From an uncultured Lachnospiraceae bacterium (GTDB lineage: Bacteria > Bacillota > Clostridia > Lachnospirales > Lachnospiraceae): a stretch of 64,000 nucleotides of DNA. The DNA lies in contig CANPZI010000005.1 of assembly GCA_947588995.1 (NCBI GenBank), forward strand, positions 62,001-126,000, in the 5' to 3' direction. This document shows, piece by piece, positions 14,429-23,322 of this stretch (position 1 is the stretch's first letter; each line of letters begins with the position of its first letter). A program made the translations under genes and the position numbers. The notes beneath the pieces were generated by a model that worked only from the letters and a program-made list of their open reading frames with translations, was not told where the DNA came from and did not search any database.

Positions 14429-16057
14429 TCAGGGGCGATTTCCCTTTCTTTTTAGGACCCGCACCGCCGTGCAGACGAGGATGAGCGCCCACGCAGCCGC
14501 CAGCGCTGCCAGCAGAACCACCGACGTCCGCGGCAGTTCGCCTAGTTCTTCGCGGTCCGCGGGCATACCGCTTCTCTGCGCGCCGAGCTGGTCCAGCCGG
14601 TACAGGGATGCGATCTCGCTGTACATGGCATCGATATCCAGACTTTCGGCGCTCTGCCCTCTCCTGACGGCTTTCACGGTATTCTCCACGAGCTGCCCCG
14701 CCGCGTCGCGCAGGGACGCGCTGCCCGCAAACACGGGCGTCACAAAGGTATCGTCCACATGCTCCAGCAGCAGCTTCGCCGCCTCGATTTTCACACCGTA
14801 ATGCAGTTCATTATCCTGTCCGCCCGCCGCCAGATACTCCTGATAGGCCGCGGAATCCAGAGCCTTATCGGTCACGGGTATATATCCTTCCGTCTGCGCG
14901 TAGGCGATCTGCACCTCGTTCGTCAGAAGATACTGCGCGAACAGCCAGGAGGCCATGACTTCCTGCGGGTCTTTTTTGTTAAAGACGCAGACCGACGGCC
15001 CCTGCGAGATCATCCGCGGATGTGCCGGATCAAACTGCGGCACAGGGCAGACCGCCGTCTCGAACTGCACCAGCTTGTCCTCGCTGATGTCGAGAAGCGG
15101 CGCGTCCGTCCCCATCCAGGTCGCGCCTGCCGTGGAATCCACCGCGAAGATGCACTGGCCCGCGTTCAGGAAATTGGCCGGGTAACCGGAAATCTTGAAC
15201 GTGGAGAAAGCGCCCGTCGCGGTGTGTAAGGCGATATCCGACAGGCAGGACGCCGTGGTGTCGTTGAAGAGGCGCACCTGTCCGTCCGCATCGGTATACC
15301 CCGCGTCTTTCTGCTTCAGCATCTGGATCATCATGTTGTCTGTAGACTTATAGATAAACGGGATCATCACTTTCTGGCCGTTTATCGCATAATTACCGTC
15401 CGCGTCCTGCTTCATGGCCGCCTCGGAGACTTCCCAGACAAAGTCCCAGGTCAGGACCTCCGGCAGGGTGTAGCCCAATTTCTCCACGTAGGTCCGGTTG
15501 ACGTAGCAGGCCTCCGTGGAGCGCATATAAGGCAGCGCGTACAGTCTGCCGTCAATCCTGCACTCGTCGAGAAAACCCGGAACCAGCTCGTCATAGGCCG
15601 GCCCGTCGAACTTTACTTTCTCCCCGCCGAAGCCGTAGTCTTGGTCGGCGGCCAGCTCATCCAGACAGACTACGCTGTTTGCGCCCGTCAGATAAGTGGC
15701 GATATGATCCGGATAGGTAATGCAGACATTGGGCGTGGTGTCCGTGGCAATATTGGTGATCACGTCGTTGTAGATCTTCCCGTAATCCGTGTACAGCCGC
15801 AGATTCACTGTGATATTCGGGTACAGTGCCTCAAAATCGGCGATGGCCTGCTCATAGATCGCCGTCTGGGTCTTGTTCGTGTCATTCTTCGCCCAGAAAG
15901 TAATCTCGTAATCCCTCGTCTCGTCGAAAGCCTCCGGCATCTCATAGGGCGCATACCCCTCCCGTCCATGGCAGCCTGTAAGACACAGCAGGCAGACAGA
16001 CAGAAATGCGGCGATGCAGACGCCTTTTCGGATCCAAACTTCTCTCCGCTTCCTCAT
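14429..16057 (-). CDS. Extracellular solute-binding lipoprotein of a sugar-type ABC importer, with C-terminal membrane helix
   Basis: A 542-residue family 1 solute-binding protein. The N-terminal signal ends in the lipobox CLTGC. The ligand-binding fold follows, with ITFWAKNDTNKTQTAIYEQA, FEALYPNITVNL, LYALPYMRSTEACYVN and the late WLFAQYLLTNEVQIAYAQTEGYIPV, all usual for carbohydrate binders. It is the last gene of the four-gene importer operon and overlaps the permease stop by one base. The oddity is the C-terminus: after about residue 490 there is a linker and a membrane helix (VVLLAALAAAWALILVCTAV) ending in KRKGNRP, which such proteins normally lack. The substrate is not evident. Confidence 0.85.
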   Translation of the reverse strand: MRKRREVWIRKGVCIAAFLSVCLLCLTGCHGREGYAPYEMPEAFDETRDYEITFWAKNDTNKTQTAIYEQAIADFEALYPNITVNLRLYTDYGKIYNDVITNIATDTTPNVCITYPDHIATYLTGANSVVCLDELAADQDYGFGGEKVKFDGPAYDELVPGFLDECRIDGRLYALPYMRSTEACYVNRTYVEKLGYTLPEVLTWDFVWEVSEAAMKQDADGNYAINGQKVMIPFIYKSTDNMMIQMLKQKDAGYTDADGQVRLFNDTTASCLSDIALHTATGAFSTFKISGYPANFLNAGQCIFAVDSTAGATWMGTDAPLLDISEDKLVQFETAVCPVPQFDPAHPRMISQGPSVCVFNKKDPQEVMASWLFAQYLLTNEVQIAYAQTEGYIPVTDKALDSAAYQEYLAAGGQDNELHYGVKIEAAKLLLEHVDDTFVTPVFAGSASLRDAAGQLVENTVKAVRRGQSAESLDIDAMYSEIASLYRLDQLGAQRSGMPADREELGELPRTSVVLLAALAAAWALILVCTAVRVLKRKGNRP

Positions 16058-16935
16058 CAGCCTTTCGTTCCTCCTCTGGATACGCCCTCCATCACCTTGT
16101 CCCTGAAGATCAAAAACAGAACGATAAGCGGCACGGAGATCACCACTACCGCCGCCATCATGGCCGGGATGTTCTCCCGCCCGAAGCCGTTCTCCCGAAT
16201 CTCCTGAATGCCGTTGGAGACGAGGAAATAATCCGCGTCATCCGTGATCAGCCTCGGCCAGACATAAGAGTTCCAGCACTCGATCACCTTTAGGATCGTG
16301 ACGGTGACAAGCGTCGGTTTGGCGATCGGGATCATCACCCGAAACAGATAGCGCAGATCCGACGTGCCGTCCACCTTGGCCGCATAGTACAGGTTGTCCG
16401 GTATCTGTTCAAAGTTTTCTTTCAGCAGATAGAGATAGAATACGGATGTGACCGACGGCAGAATCAAGCCCGCGAACGTGTTGCGCAGATCAAGATTCGT
16501 GATCGTGATAAAATTCGTGATGACCACCAGTTCATTGGGAATCATCATCATAGAGAGAAACAGGACGAAAGCCGCGTTCTTCCCCCGAAACTCCAGTCTC
16601 GCGAAAGCGAACGCCGCGAGCACGATCACCGCCAGCATGATAAGCGTCGTGAGCACCGTAAAAACCAGCGTGTTCAGCAGATATCTTCCAAGCGGCACAG
16701 CCGTAAATGCGTCCGCATAATTCTGCAGCGTGGGCGAGAGCGTATAAAGCTTCGGGATATATTCTCCGTTGTAGGCGCTGTAACTCTTGAGCGAAGTCAG
16801 TATCATCCAGTAAAAGGGAAACAGCACAATGAGCGCCCAGAAGCCCAGAAACGTGTAGATCATGACGCCCGAGACGGTCATGTGCCCCTTATTGCTGCAT
16901 TTTATTTTTTGCTCACGTGCTTCGTTTTTCATCAT
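16057..16935 (-). CDS. Carbohydrate ABC transporter permease (MalG/UgpE type)
   Basis: A 292-residue inner-membrane permease with six membrane segments, beginning with VSGVMIYTFLGFWALIVLFPFYW. The coupling EAA loop reads YYAAKVDGTSDLRYLFRV followed by MIPIAKPTLVT, where it docks on the ATPase. Length and order match MalG/UgpE-type subunits. It follows the partner permease by 21 bases and its stop overlaps the binding-protein gene. Two adjacent Met codons are possible starts after GAAGGAAGCAG. Confidence 0.88.
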   Translation of the reverse strand: MMKNEAREQKIKCSNKGHMTVSGVMIYTFLGFWALIVLFPFYWMILTSLKSYSAYNGEYIPKLYTLSPTLQNYADAFTAVPLGRYLLNTLVFTVLTTLIMLAVIVLAAFAFARLEFRGKNAAFVLFLSMMMIPNELVVITNFITITNLDLRNTFAGLILPSVTSVFYLYLLKENFEQIPDNLYYAAKVDGTSDLRYLFRVMIPIAKPTLVTVTILKVIECWNSYVWPRLITDDADYFLVSNGIQEIRENGFGRENIPAMMAAVVVISVPLIVLFLIFRDKVMEGVSRGGTKG

Positions 16936-16956
16936 CTGCTTCCTTCTTTCCAGGTC

Positions 16957-17862
16957 CTACCGCCGCGTCTTTTGTTCGCTCGCCAGCAGATTGATACAGG
17001 TGATCGTAAATACAATGGCAAACAGAATAATCGCCGCCGCCGAGGCGTAGGACGGATAACCGCCGCTGTCGCCGTAGAGCATGTCATACACATAGCCGAC
17101 GATGGTGTTCATCCCCGCGGCGTTTAAGTTCGTGCCAAACAGCGCCACCACGTCGCTGTAAGCCTTGAATGCACCGATGAAGCCCGTGATGACCAGATAA
17201 AAAATCATGGGGGAGATCATGGGCAGCGTGATCTTTACAAACATCCGAAACTTCGACGTGCCGTCCACCCGCGCCGCCCGGTAATAGACCGGATCGACGG
17301 AGGCCAGCGCGCTGGTCAGAATCAGAATCTTAAAAGGCATGACCACCCAGATCGTGTAGAGGCATAGCACAGACATCTTTGCCCAGTAAGGCCCGTCGAT
17401 GAAATCCACGCTCTTGCCGCCAAACCATGTGATCAGCAGATTGATGAAGCCGTCCGAATAAGGCGTCTTTTTGAACAGGATCATGAACACCATCCCCACC
17501 GCCAGCGTGTTCGTCACATAGGGCAGGAAGTACACGGTCTGCAGGAATCGGCGCAGCGGCCCGATGGAATGCAGGCCCACGGAGATAAGGAGCGCGATTC
17601 CCGTGGAGAGCGGCACGGTGATCACCACCAGCAGGAACGTATTCTTCACCGCCTGCAGGAAGTACGGGTCGCGCAGCACATAGGCATAGTTGTAGGTACC
17701 CACGCCGAAGTAAGTCTGGGATGCGGAATTGTAACCCTCCTCAAAGGAATAGACAAAGACGTCGATCAGCGGATACACCATAAACACGCCCAGGAAAAGA
17801 AGGGCGGGCAAAAGATAGAGCCAGCCTTTCAGGCTGCCTTTGATACTGTTTCGATCCATCAT
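16957..17862 (-). CDS. Carbohydrate ABC transporter permease (MalF/UgpA type)
   Basis: A 301-residue permease beginning with SLKGWLYLLPALLFLGVFMV, the usual opening of UgpA-type subunits. Six membrane helices are present, and the EAA loop reads YYRAARVDGTSKFRMFVKI followed by TLPMISPMIFY. It pairs with the next gene to form the channel of a sugar or polyol importer. The ATG overlaps the ATPase stop by one base, and the ribosome site GAGGAG lies inside the end of that gene. Confidence 0.88.
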   Translation of the reverse strand: MMDRNSIKGSLKGWLYLLPALLFLGVFMVYPLIDVFVYSFEEGYNSASQTYFGVGTYNYAYVLRDPYFLQAVKNTFLLVVITVPLSTGIALLISVGLHSIGPLRRFLQTVYFLPYVTNTLAVGMVFMILFKKTPYSDGFINLLITWFGGKSVDFIDGPYWAKMSVLCLYTIWVVMPFKILILTSALASVDPVYYRAARVDGTSKFRMFVKITLPMISPMIFYLVITGFIGAFKAYSDVVALFGTNLNAAGMNTIVGYVYDMLYGDSGGYPSYASAAAIILFAIVFTITCINLLASEQKTRR

Positions 17863-18983
17863 CAGTTCTCCTCAAACGAGATTCGTTCCTCCGTCTCTCT
17901 GTCGAACAGAAAAACCTTGTGCGGAAGCAGGTCGAAGCGCACCCTGCTTCCCTCCGGCATGGCCGACAGCCCGTCAGCCTCCCCGCCCTGCGTCCCGACA
18001 AGCGCCCTGACGGAAGCATTGACGGAAGCCGTATGCCCACACACCGCGCTGATATCACGCCCCGTCACCTCGACTCTCTCCAGCCTGCAGGAAAAGGCCC
18101 CCGCCTCCCGCAGGAGAAAACCCTCCGGCCTGACGCCCGCATACACCGCCGCGTCAGGTACATTGCCGACCCGCAGCACGGCCTCGTCTCCGATGCAGAG
18201 CATATGATCTCTGACCTGCGCTTCAAACACATTGATGGGCGGCGTGCCGAGAAACTTTGCGACGAAGAGGTTCTGCGGGCTGTCGTAGACCTCCTGCGGT
18301 CTGCCGCTCTGCTGCACGATCCCCTCTTTCATCACGACAATCAGATCGGAAATACTCATGGCCTCCTCCTGATCGTGCGTCACGAAGACGGTGGTGATCT
18401 TCGTCTCCCGCTGGATCCGCCGGATCTCCTCTCTCGTCTGGATGCGCAGTCTGGCGTCCAGATTGGACAGAGGCTCGTCCAGCAGAAGCACTTTCGGCCT
18501 CTTGACGAGAGCTCTGGCGATCGCCACCCGCTGCTGCTGTCCGCCCGAAAGTTCCGCTGGTTTCCTGTCCATCAGTTCCTCGATCTGCACGAGCCCTGCC
18601 GCCTCTTTTGCTTTTTGCAGCATCTCATCCCGGCCCGGCCTGTCTTTCCCTTTCAGATTTTCCAGCGGAAACAGGATGTTCTGCTTCACGGTCAGGTGCG
18701 GGTAGAGCGCATAATTCTGGAAGACCAGACCGATGCCACGCTTTTCGGGCGGCTGACTTGTGACGTCCTCCTCCCCGAACAGAATACGCCCTTCCGTCGG
18801 CTGCAAAAGCCCGCTGATCAGATTGAGCACCGTGCTCTTCCCGCAGCCGGAAGGACCTAACAGCGCGAGAAGCTGCCCGTCCGGAATCGCAAGCGACATA
18901 TGGCTCACCGCAGTCACCTCACTGCGCCTTTTCCTGTCCCTGCCGGGAAATTTCTTCGTCAGATCTCTCAATATCACTTCCAT
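17862..18983 (-). CDS. ABC transporter ATP-binding protein (MalK/UgpC type)
   Basis: A 373-residue ATPase with Walker A GPSGCGKST, Q-loop LVFQNYALYPHLTV, signature LSGGQQQRVAIARAL, Walker B VLLLDEPLSNLDA and H-loop TVFVTHDQEEAM, followed by a C-terminal TOBE-type regulatory region. It energises the importer whose permeases and binding protein follow in the same operon. The frame opens at 19031, but the conserved start MEVILRDLTKKFPG and the site GAGGAAATTCAC point to ATG 18983. An ATPase encoded first in its own operon means the system does not depend on a shared MsmK-type ATPase. Confidence 0.9.
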   Translation of the reverse strand: MEVILRDLTKKFPGRDRKRRSEVTAVSHMSLAIPDGQLLALLGPSGCGKSTVLNLISGLLQPTEGRILFGEEDVTSQPPEKRGIGLVFQNYALYPHLTVKQNILFPLENLKGKDRPGRDEMLQKAKEAAGLVQIEELMDRKPAELSGGQQQRVAIARALVKRPKVLLLDEPLSNLDARLRIQTREEIRRIQRETKITTVFVTHDQEEAMSISDLIVVMKEGIVQQSGRPQEVYDSPQNLFVAKFLGTPPINVFEAQVRDHMLCIGDEAVLRVGNVPDAAVYAGVRPEGFLLREAGAFSCRLERVEVTGRDISAVCGHTASVNASVRALVGTQGGEADGLSAMPEGSRVRFDLLPHKVFLFDRETEERISFEEN

Positions 18984-19088
18984 GTGAATTTCCTCATTCT
19001 GTCTTTTTTGTCTGCTCCGCGTGCTTCTCACTATGTTATGGCCGCGCAGAGGCTAATCCCCCCGGCCTGTGCGTCACCAAAGCAGATT

Positions 19089-20321
19089 TCATTCCCTGCA
19101 CCCGGCGGCCGAACGGCCCGCCACAGCGCCGCTGCTCCAGGCCCACTGCAGGTTATAGCCGCCGCAGATGCCGTCGATATCCAGTATCTCACCCGCAAAA
19201 TAGACATGCGGGACGAGGCGCGACTCCAGCGTCTCCGTCACCTCCGCGCAGTCTACGCCGCCGGCGCACACCTGTGCCTGTGCATAAGGATTCGTGCCCC
19301 GCACCGTCACGGTGAGGAAGCGGCACAGTCTTTCCAGTTTTCTTCCAGCAGAGGCCGGAATATCCGCTACGCGCGCCGTCTCCCTGATGCCTGACAACTT
19401 CAGAAGAAGCAGCCCAAGTTTCTTATTGACCAGACCGGTCACAAATTGTTCCGCCGTCTGCCCGGCCATGCGCGCCCGTCTCGCCGTCCAGAATTCCCGC
19501 TCCGCTTCCGCATCCGTCATATCCGGCAGCAGATCGATGCCTGCCGTCACCTCATGTCCGTCCCGCAGGGCATAAGCCGCCTCCCTGCTGATCTGAAATA
19601 CCGGAATGCCGGATATGCCGTAATCCGTCCACTGCAGCTCGCCCGCATCGGCGCACACGGCCTGTCCGTCTATGTACAGCGTCACCCGCGCCTCGCAGCG
19701 CACGCCGGCCACCCGCTTACAGAAATCCTCACTGCACCGCAGCGCCGTCAGCGCCGGCACGGTAGGGACAATGCGGTGGCCTAACATCCTTGCCAGCACA
19801 AACCCCTGTCCATCCGATCCCGTAACCGGCGCGGCCGCACCGCCGCAGGTAAGAATCACGGCATCATAGCGCTCTCTGTCCCGCCCGTCCGCGGACACGG
19901 CGATGCCGTCTGCCTCCGCTGTAATCTCTTTCACCTGCGCGCCCGTATGTACGGCCACCGCCAGACGTTCCATCTCATAGCGCAGGACATCCAGCACCGT
20001 GGAAGCCTGTCCGCTGGCGGGATAGAGATAACCGTCCCTGTCTTTGATGCGCATGCCGAGTTCCGTGAAGAAATCTTTCGTCTCCCGCACGCCGAATCTG
20101 CCGTACACGCCGTCAATCAGGGCCGTACCGCCGCCGTGATAACAGGCCGCGCTCATCCTCTCATTGGAGAAATTGCACTTTCCGCTGCCGGTGGAGAGAA
20201 TCTTCTTCCCCACTCTGTCGTTTCTCTCGTAGACCGTCACCCGCGCGCCCGCGCGCGCCGCCCATATGGCGGCCGTCATGCCCGCGGCGCCGCCGCCGAT
20301 CACCGCTATCCGTCTGTCCAT
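19089..20321 (-). CDS. NAD(P)/FAD-dependent oxidoreductase, HI0933/YhiN family
   Basis: A 410-residue flavoprotein. The N-terminal dinucleotide-binding motif IAVIGGGAAGMTAAIWAARAG is followed by VGKKILSTGSGKCNFSNE, the family-defining segment. The C-terminal CGGYNLQWAWSSGAVAG closes the FAD site. The family includes BaiN, implicated in bile-acid metabolism in clostridia, but most members are of unknown role and this one cannot be assigned to that pathway. The start ATG 20321 lies after GGGGAAAAGT; ATG 20333 is an alternative. It follows the BofC-like gene by 22 bases. Confidence 0.85.
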   Translation of the reverse strand: MDRRIAVIGGGAAGMTAAIWAARAGARVTVYERNDRVGKKILSTGSGKCNFSNERMSAACYHGGGTALIDGVYGRFGVRETKDFFTELGMRIKDRDGYLYPASGQASTVLDVLRYEMERLAVAVHTGAQVKEITAEADGIAVSADGRDRERYDAVILTCGGAAAPVTGSDGQGFVLARMLGHRIVPTVPALTALRCSEDFCKRVAGVRCEARVTLYIDGQAVCADAGELQWTDYGISGIPVFQISREAAYALRDGHEVTAGIDLLPDMTDAEAEREFWTARRARMAGQTAEQFVTGLVNKKLGLLLLKLSGIRETARVADIPASAGRKLERLCRFLTVTVRGTNPYAQAQVCAGGVDCAEVTETLESRLVPHVYFAGEILDIDGICGGYNLQWAWSSGAVAGRSAAGCRE

Positions 20322-20343
20322 ACTTTTCCCCATAAGCTGCATT

Positions 20344-20994
20344 TCAACTGGAATAAGACTCCAGAAAATGATACACATCCTCCTCGGAGGCCATATACTT
20401 TCCCTGCATGATCTCCGCCTGCAGCGCGTCGTCCAGATCCTCCAGCAGGATATCCGTGTTCATATAGAGCGTCTGCCTGTCCGCCCTGTACACCACGATA
20501 AAATGATCCGCCACCATGAGGTAGTAGCCGGGTTCTTCCTCCGCAGGCGCCTTGTAATATTTGCAGATAACCACCCTGTCCCTGGAAAAGGCGGTCAGTT
20601 CAATCGTCTCAAAGCCGCGCTCCAGCTCGGCGAGCGGCGGATTCGCGTCATAGGCGGCCAGTTCGTCAACCAGGCTCTCCCTGTCCAGGCCGATATATTT
20701 GACAGGGACGCTCTCCTCCGTCTCCTGAATCGTCCCGTCCGTCAGGTCAATCTCCTCCACCAGATACGCCGTGTCCGCGGTCACCACGGGAATATTCTCC
20801 ACAGCCGCCTCGATCACCTGCTCCGGCATCTCTTCATACGCGCCCGTCTGCCGCGCGGCATATTCCGGCACAGCTCTCTCCTGATACCGATTCGGATAGA
20901 AAAAGCGCTCCGCCCGCAGCGCCGCATAACCGCCCAGCCCCAGCATGGCACAGGCCAATATAACAAAAAGACTGATACGTCTGATAAGTTTCAT
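20344..20994 (-). CDS. Single-pass membrane protein, possibly BofC-like
   Basis: A 216-residue protein with one N-terminal membrane helix (ISLFVILACAMLGLGGYAAL) and an extracytoplasmic part. The segments KYIGLDRESLVDELAAYDAN and YYLMVADHFIVVYRADRQTLYMNTDI recall the C-terminal domain of BofC, a forespore protein that tunes sigma-K checkpoint signalling. The resemblance is weak and the N-terminal region is different. The start ATG 20994 follows GTGGGAAGC. It lies between the flippase and the HI0933-family gene and is probably co-transcribed with the latter. Confidence 0.45.
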   Translation of the reverse strand: MKLIRRISLFVILACAMLGLGGYAALRAERFFYPNRYQERAVPEYAARQTGAYEEMPEQVIEAAVENIPVVTADTAYLVEEIDLTDGTIQETEESVPVKYIGLDRESLVDELAAYDANPPLAELERGFETIELTAFSRDRVVICKYYKAPAEEEPGYYLMVADHFIVVYRADRQTLYMNTDILLEDLDDALQAEIMQGKYMASEEDVYHFLESYSS

Positions 20995-21098
20995 GCTTCC
21001 CACAGCCTCTCCCAAAGGATCTTCTGTAATCAGTATCAGTCATTTCCGTTATTTTATGCAGCCTATCGCTCTTCCTTTTCCGCTTCTGTCATTTTGGC

Positions 21099-22763
21099 TC
21101 ACCGCAGCACGCCGATATTCTTCCCCAGCATGATGAAGAAAAAGCCGAGTGGCATCCTGGAGAGCTCCGCCTCGCCGATCACGCGGAAAATCATCAGGAA
21201 CGTGATATAGAAGAAAAGAGCCGCCGCCACACCGATCAATATCGTCAGACCGCCGCCGACCTGTTCGATAAGCAGGCGATTGGCCAGCCCCGCCACCACG
21301 CCGGAGACTGCCGCCGCTGCCGCAGGAAAGACGACGCTTCCTATCCACTCCTGCCTGTACTTCAGGCTCCTGGCCGCGAAGAAAGCGGTAAGCGCCGCGT
21401 ATATCCCGAAGAAAATAAGCTGCGCATACACCACGCCTGCCGCGCCCAGATAGGCTTTCTGCACCAGCAGATAGGCGGCAAGCACATGCGCCGCCAGCGA
21501 TACAGTCACCGCAAGCAAAAGTTCCCTGACCATATGCACCCGGTACATAAGCTGGGAAAACAGATAACAGAAAGCATAGAGGACTATGACCGCCGCTCCC
21601 TGATGCAGCCAGGACACTGCCTCAGCGTTTCCGCCGCCGCACAGACAGCCGACCGCCGCCTGCGCCAGCACTGCCAGCCAGATCACGAGCGGGAACGCTA
21701 TGATGCACAGCCGGCGGACCGTTCTGGCGATCCTGTCGCGCATGACACGGTACTCCTCCCTGTCATAGGCCGCGCTGATCCTGCCGAGCATATTCTGCAC
21801 GCAGAGCACACAGAACGCTGCCCCCGCGCCGATCAGGACCTCATATTTCCCGTAGAAGCTGCCCCACAGAGCCGTCCGCGCCTCGCCCATCTCCGTCCTG
21901 TTCATACAGTAATTGAACATACGCTGATCGATCAGCAGAAACAGATTGGACAGAATCGCGGCCACGGCGAGCGGCACGCTGCCTCCCAAAATCGTTCTCT
22001 GCAGATAAGACTGCGATTCCGTCCGCTTACTGCCGTCCGACCCCAGTTTCCCGCGCAGAGTGCCCGCATAGATCATATACATTAACAGCAGATGCAGGGT
22101 CGTGACAAGCTGGGAGAGCATCACCCCGAACATGGCCCCCATAGCGCCGTACGCACAGGCCAGAACCTCATTCTGCTTCAGCGCCGCCACTTTCAGGCCG
22201 TAGCTATGGAACAGCCCCGACAGAAACAGCACACCCACAACCATCGATATGCTCTCAATATACTGCGAATGCACCGTCAGCATACCGAGTCCATACCCGT
22301 TGAAACAGCCGCGGAAAGTGCCGATAAACGCCGAAAATACCACAGCCGCCGCTCCCACCGCAATCGCCATGCGGCTGTACCTCTCCAGCACAAGAATATC
22401 CGCGACGGCGCGCGAGAACACAAAGAGAAGCACTGCCGCGATCACGCTCACGGACAGATTCATGAAAAACGCCGCGCGAAAGGCCCGCTTTGCATTTTTA
22501 TGCTGTTCCCGCCTGACCCGGTAGCGGACGACGCCGGTCACCGCTCCCGTCATGGCATAGGAGGTAAGCAGCGTGACCAGAAAAAAAATCTCGAACGCCG
22601 GCGCGAACAGACCTACCCCTTCGTCACCGATCACCCGAGACAGCGGTATTCTCATACACAGTATGATCGCGTAAGCTATCGCCCCCGCAGACTGCGCAAG
22701 CGAATTTCTGATCGTCCGCCCGGAAACGCCGCTTCCCGTTCTCTCTCTCTTTCGTAATCTCAT
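21099..22763 (-). CDS. SpoVB/MurJ-like polysaccharide flippase
   Basis: A 554-residue protein with about fourteen membrane segments and the MOP-superfamily opening SLAQSAGAIAYAIILCMRIP, then LSRVIGDEGVGLFAPAFEIF, as in SpoVB and related lipid-linked oligosaccharide flippases. SpoVB itself is needed for spore cortex formation. Paralogs occur in many clostridia, so this copy may serve the cortex or another surface polymer. The last helix ends in a short tail KNIGVLR. The gene starts 22 bases beyond the ybeY stop. Confidence 0.75.
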   Translation of the reverse strand: MRLRKRERTGSGVSGRTIRNSLAQSAGAIAYAIILCMRIPLSRVIGDEGVGLFAPAFEIFFLVTLLTSYAMTGAVTGVVRYRVRREQHKNAKRAFRAAFFMNLSVSVIAAVLLFVFSRAVADILVLERYSRMAIAVGAAAVVFSAFIGTFRGCFNGYGLGMLTVHSQYIESISMVVGVLFLSGLFHSYGLKVAALKQNEVLACAYGAMGAMFGVMLSQLVTTLHLLLMYMIYAGTLRGKLGSDGSKRTESQSYLQRTILGGSVPLAVAAILSNLFLLIDQRMFNYCMNRTEMGEARTALWGSFYGKYEVLIGAGAAFCVLCVQNMLGRISAAYDREEYRVMRDRIARTVRRLCIIAFPLVIWLAVLAQAAVGCLCGGGNAEAVSWLHQGAAVIVLYAFCYLFSQLMYRVHMVRELLLAVTVSLAAHVLAAYLLVQKAYLGAAGVVYAQLIFFGIYAALTAFFAARSLKYRQEWIGSVVFPAAAAAVSGVVAGLANRLLIEQVGGGLTILIGVAAALFFYITFLMIFRVIGEAELSRMPLGFFFIMLGKNIGVLR

Positions 22764-22785
22764 AATAACAATCCCATACCCTTTA

Positions 22786-23322
22786 TCATTCTGCCGCTTT
22801 GCCGGCGGTCTGCGGCTGCGCCTCCCTGGTGATCCCCAGTTTCGTCAGAATCCGCTCCTGCTTATTCTCCATGACGGCAGCCTCTGTATCATTCATGTGG
22901 TCGTACCCGCACAGGTGAAACATGCTGTGCGCGGTCAGAAAAGCGAACTCGCGCAGTGTGCTGTGCCCGTACTCCCTCGCCTGGGACAGGACGCGATCCG
23001 CCGAGAGAATGATATCTCCCAGAAGCAGTTCTCCGCTGTCCGGGTCAAAATAGTCCGCCTCGCACGCCTCCACCGGCGAGAAATCCCCCGCCCGCGCAAA
23101 CGCAATATTGGGAAAAGACAGCACATCCGTCTCCCTGTCTATGCCACGGTACTCTCTGTTGTATGCCCGAATCCCTTCATTGTCCGTCACAAGCAGATTG
23201 ACCGACGTCTCATAGGGACAGTTCTCCGCCTCCATGACAGCCTCCATGATCTGCTCCAGAACGCTCTGTATATCAAAGGCAAATTCCGTCTGTGTCTCAT
23301 TCTCTGCGTAGGAAGAAGGCAT
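22786..23322 (-). CDS. ybeY: Endoribonuclease YbeY, rRNA maturation factor
   Basis: A 178-residue protein with the zinc-binding motif HSMFHLCGYDH of YbeY, and the conserved LLLGDIILSADRV and NREYRGIDRETDVLSFP. YbeY takes part in 16S rRNA 3'-end processing and ribosome quality control. The C-terminal extension after ERILTKLGI is a short lineage-specific tail. The start overlaps the end of the upstream HD-domain gene by 26 bases and is supported by GGAGAAAC. The order yqfC-yqfD-phoH-HD protein-ybeY is conserved in Firmicutes. Confidence 0.93.
   Translation of the reverse strand: MPSSYAENETQTEFAFDIQSVLEQIMEAVMEAENCPYETSVNLLVTDNEGIRAYNREYRGIDRETDVLSFPNIAFARAGDFSPVEACEADYFDPDSGELLLGDIILSADRVLSQAREYGHSTLREFAFLTAHSMFHLCGYDHMNDTEAAVMENKQERILTKLGITREAQPQTAGKAAE

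Noticed and set aside
19089-20321. Assigning the HI0933-family flavoprotein as BaiN of the bile-acid pathway
   Set aside because: The family is broad and no other bile-acid gene is nearby, so the specific role is not supported.
20266-21210. Plus-strand 314-residue frame across the BofC-like gene
   Set aside because: It is antisense to two genes with better-supported starts and has shadow-like composition.
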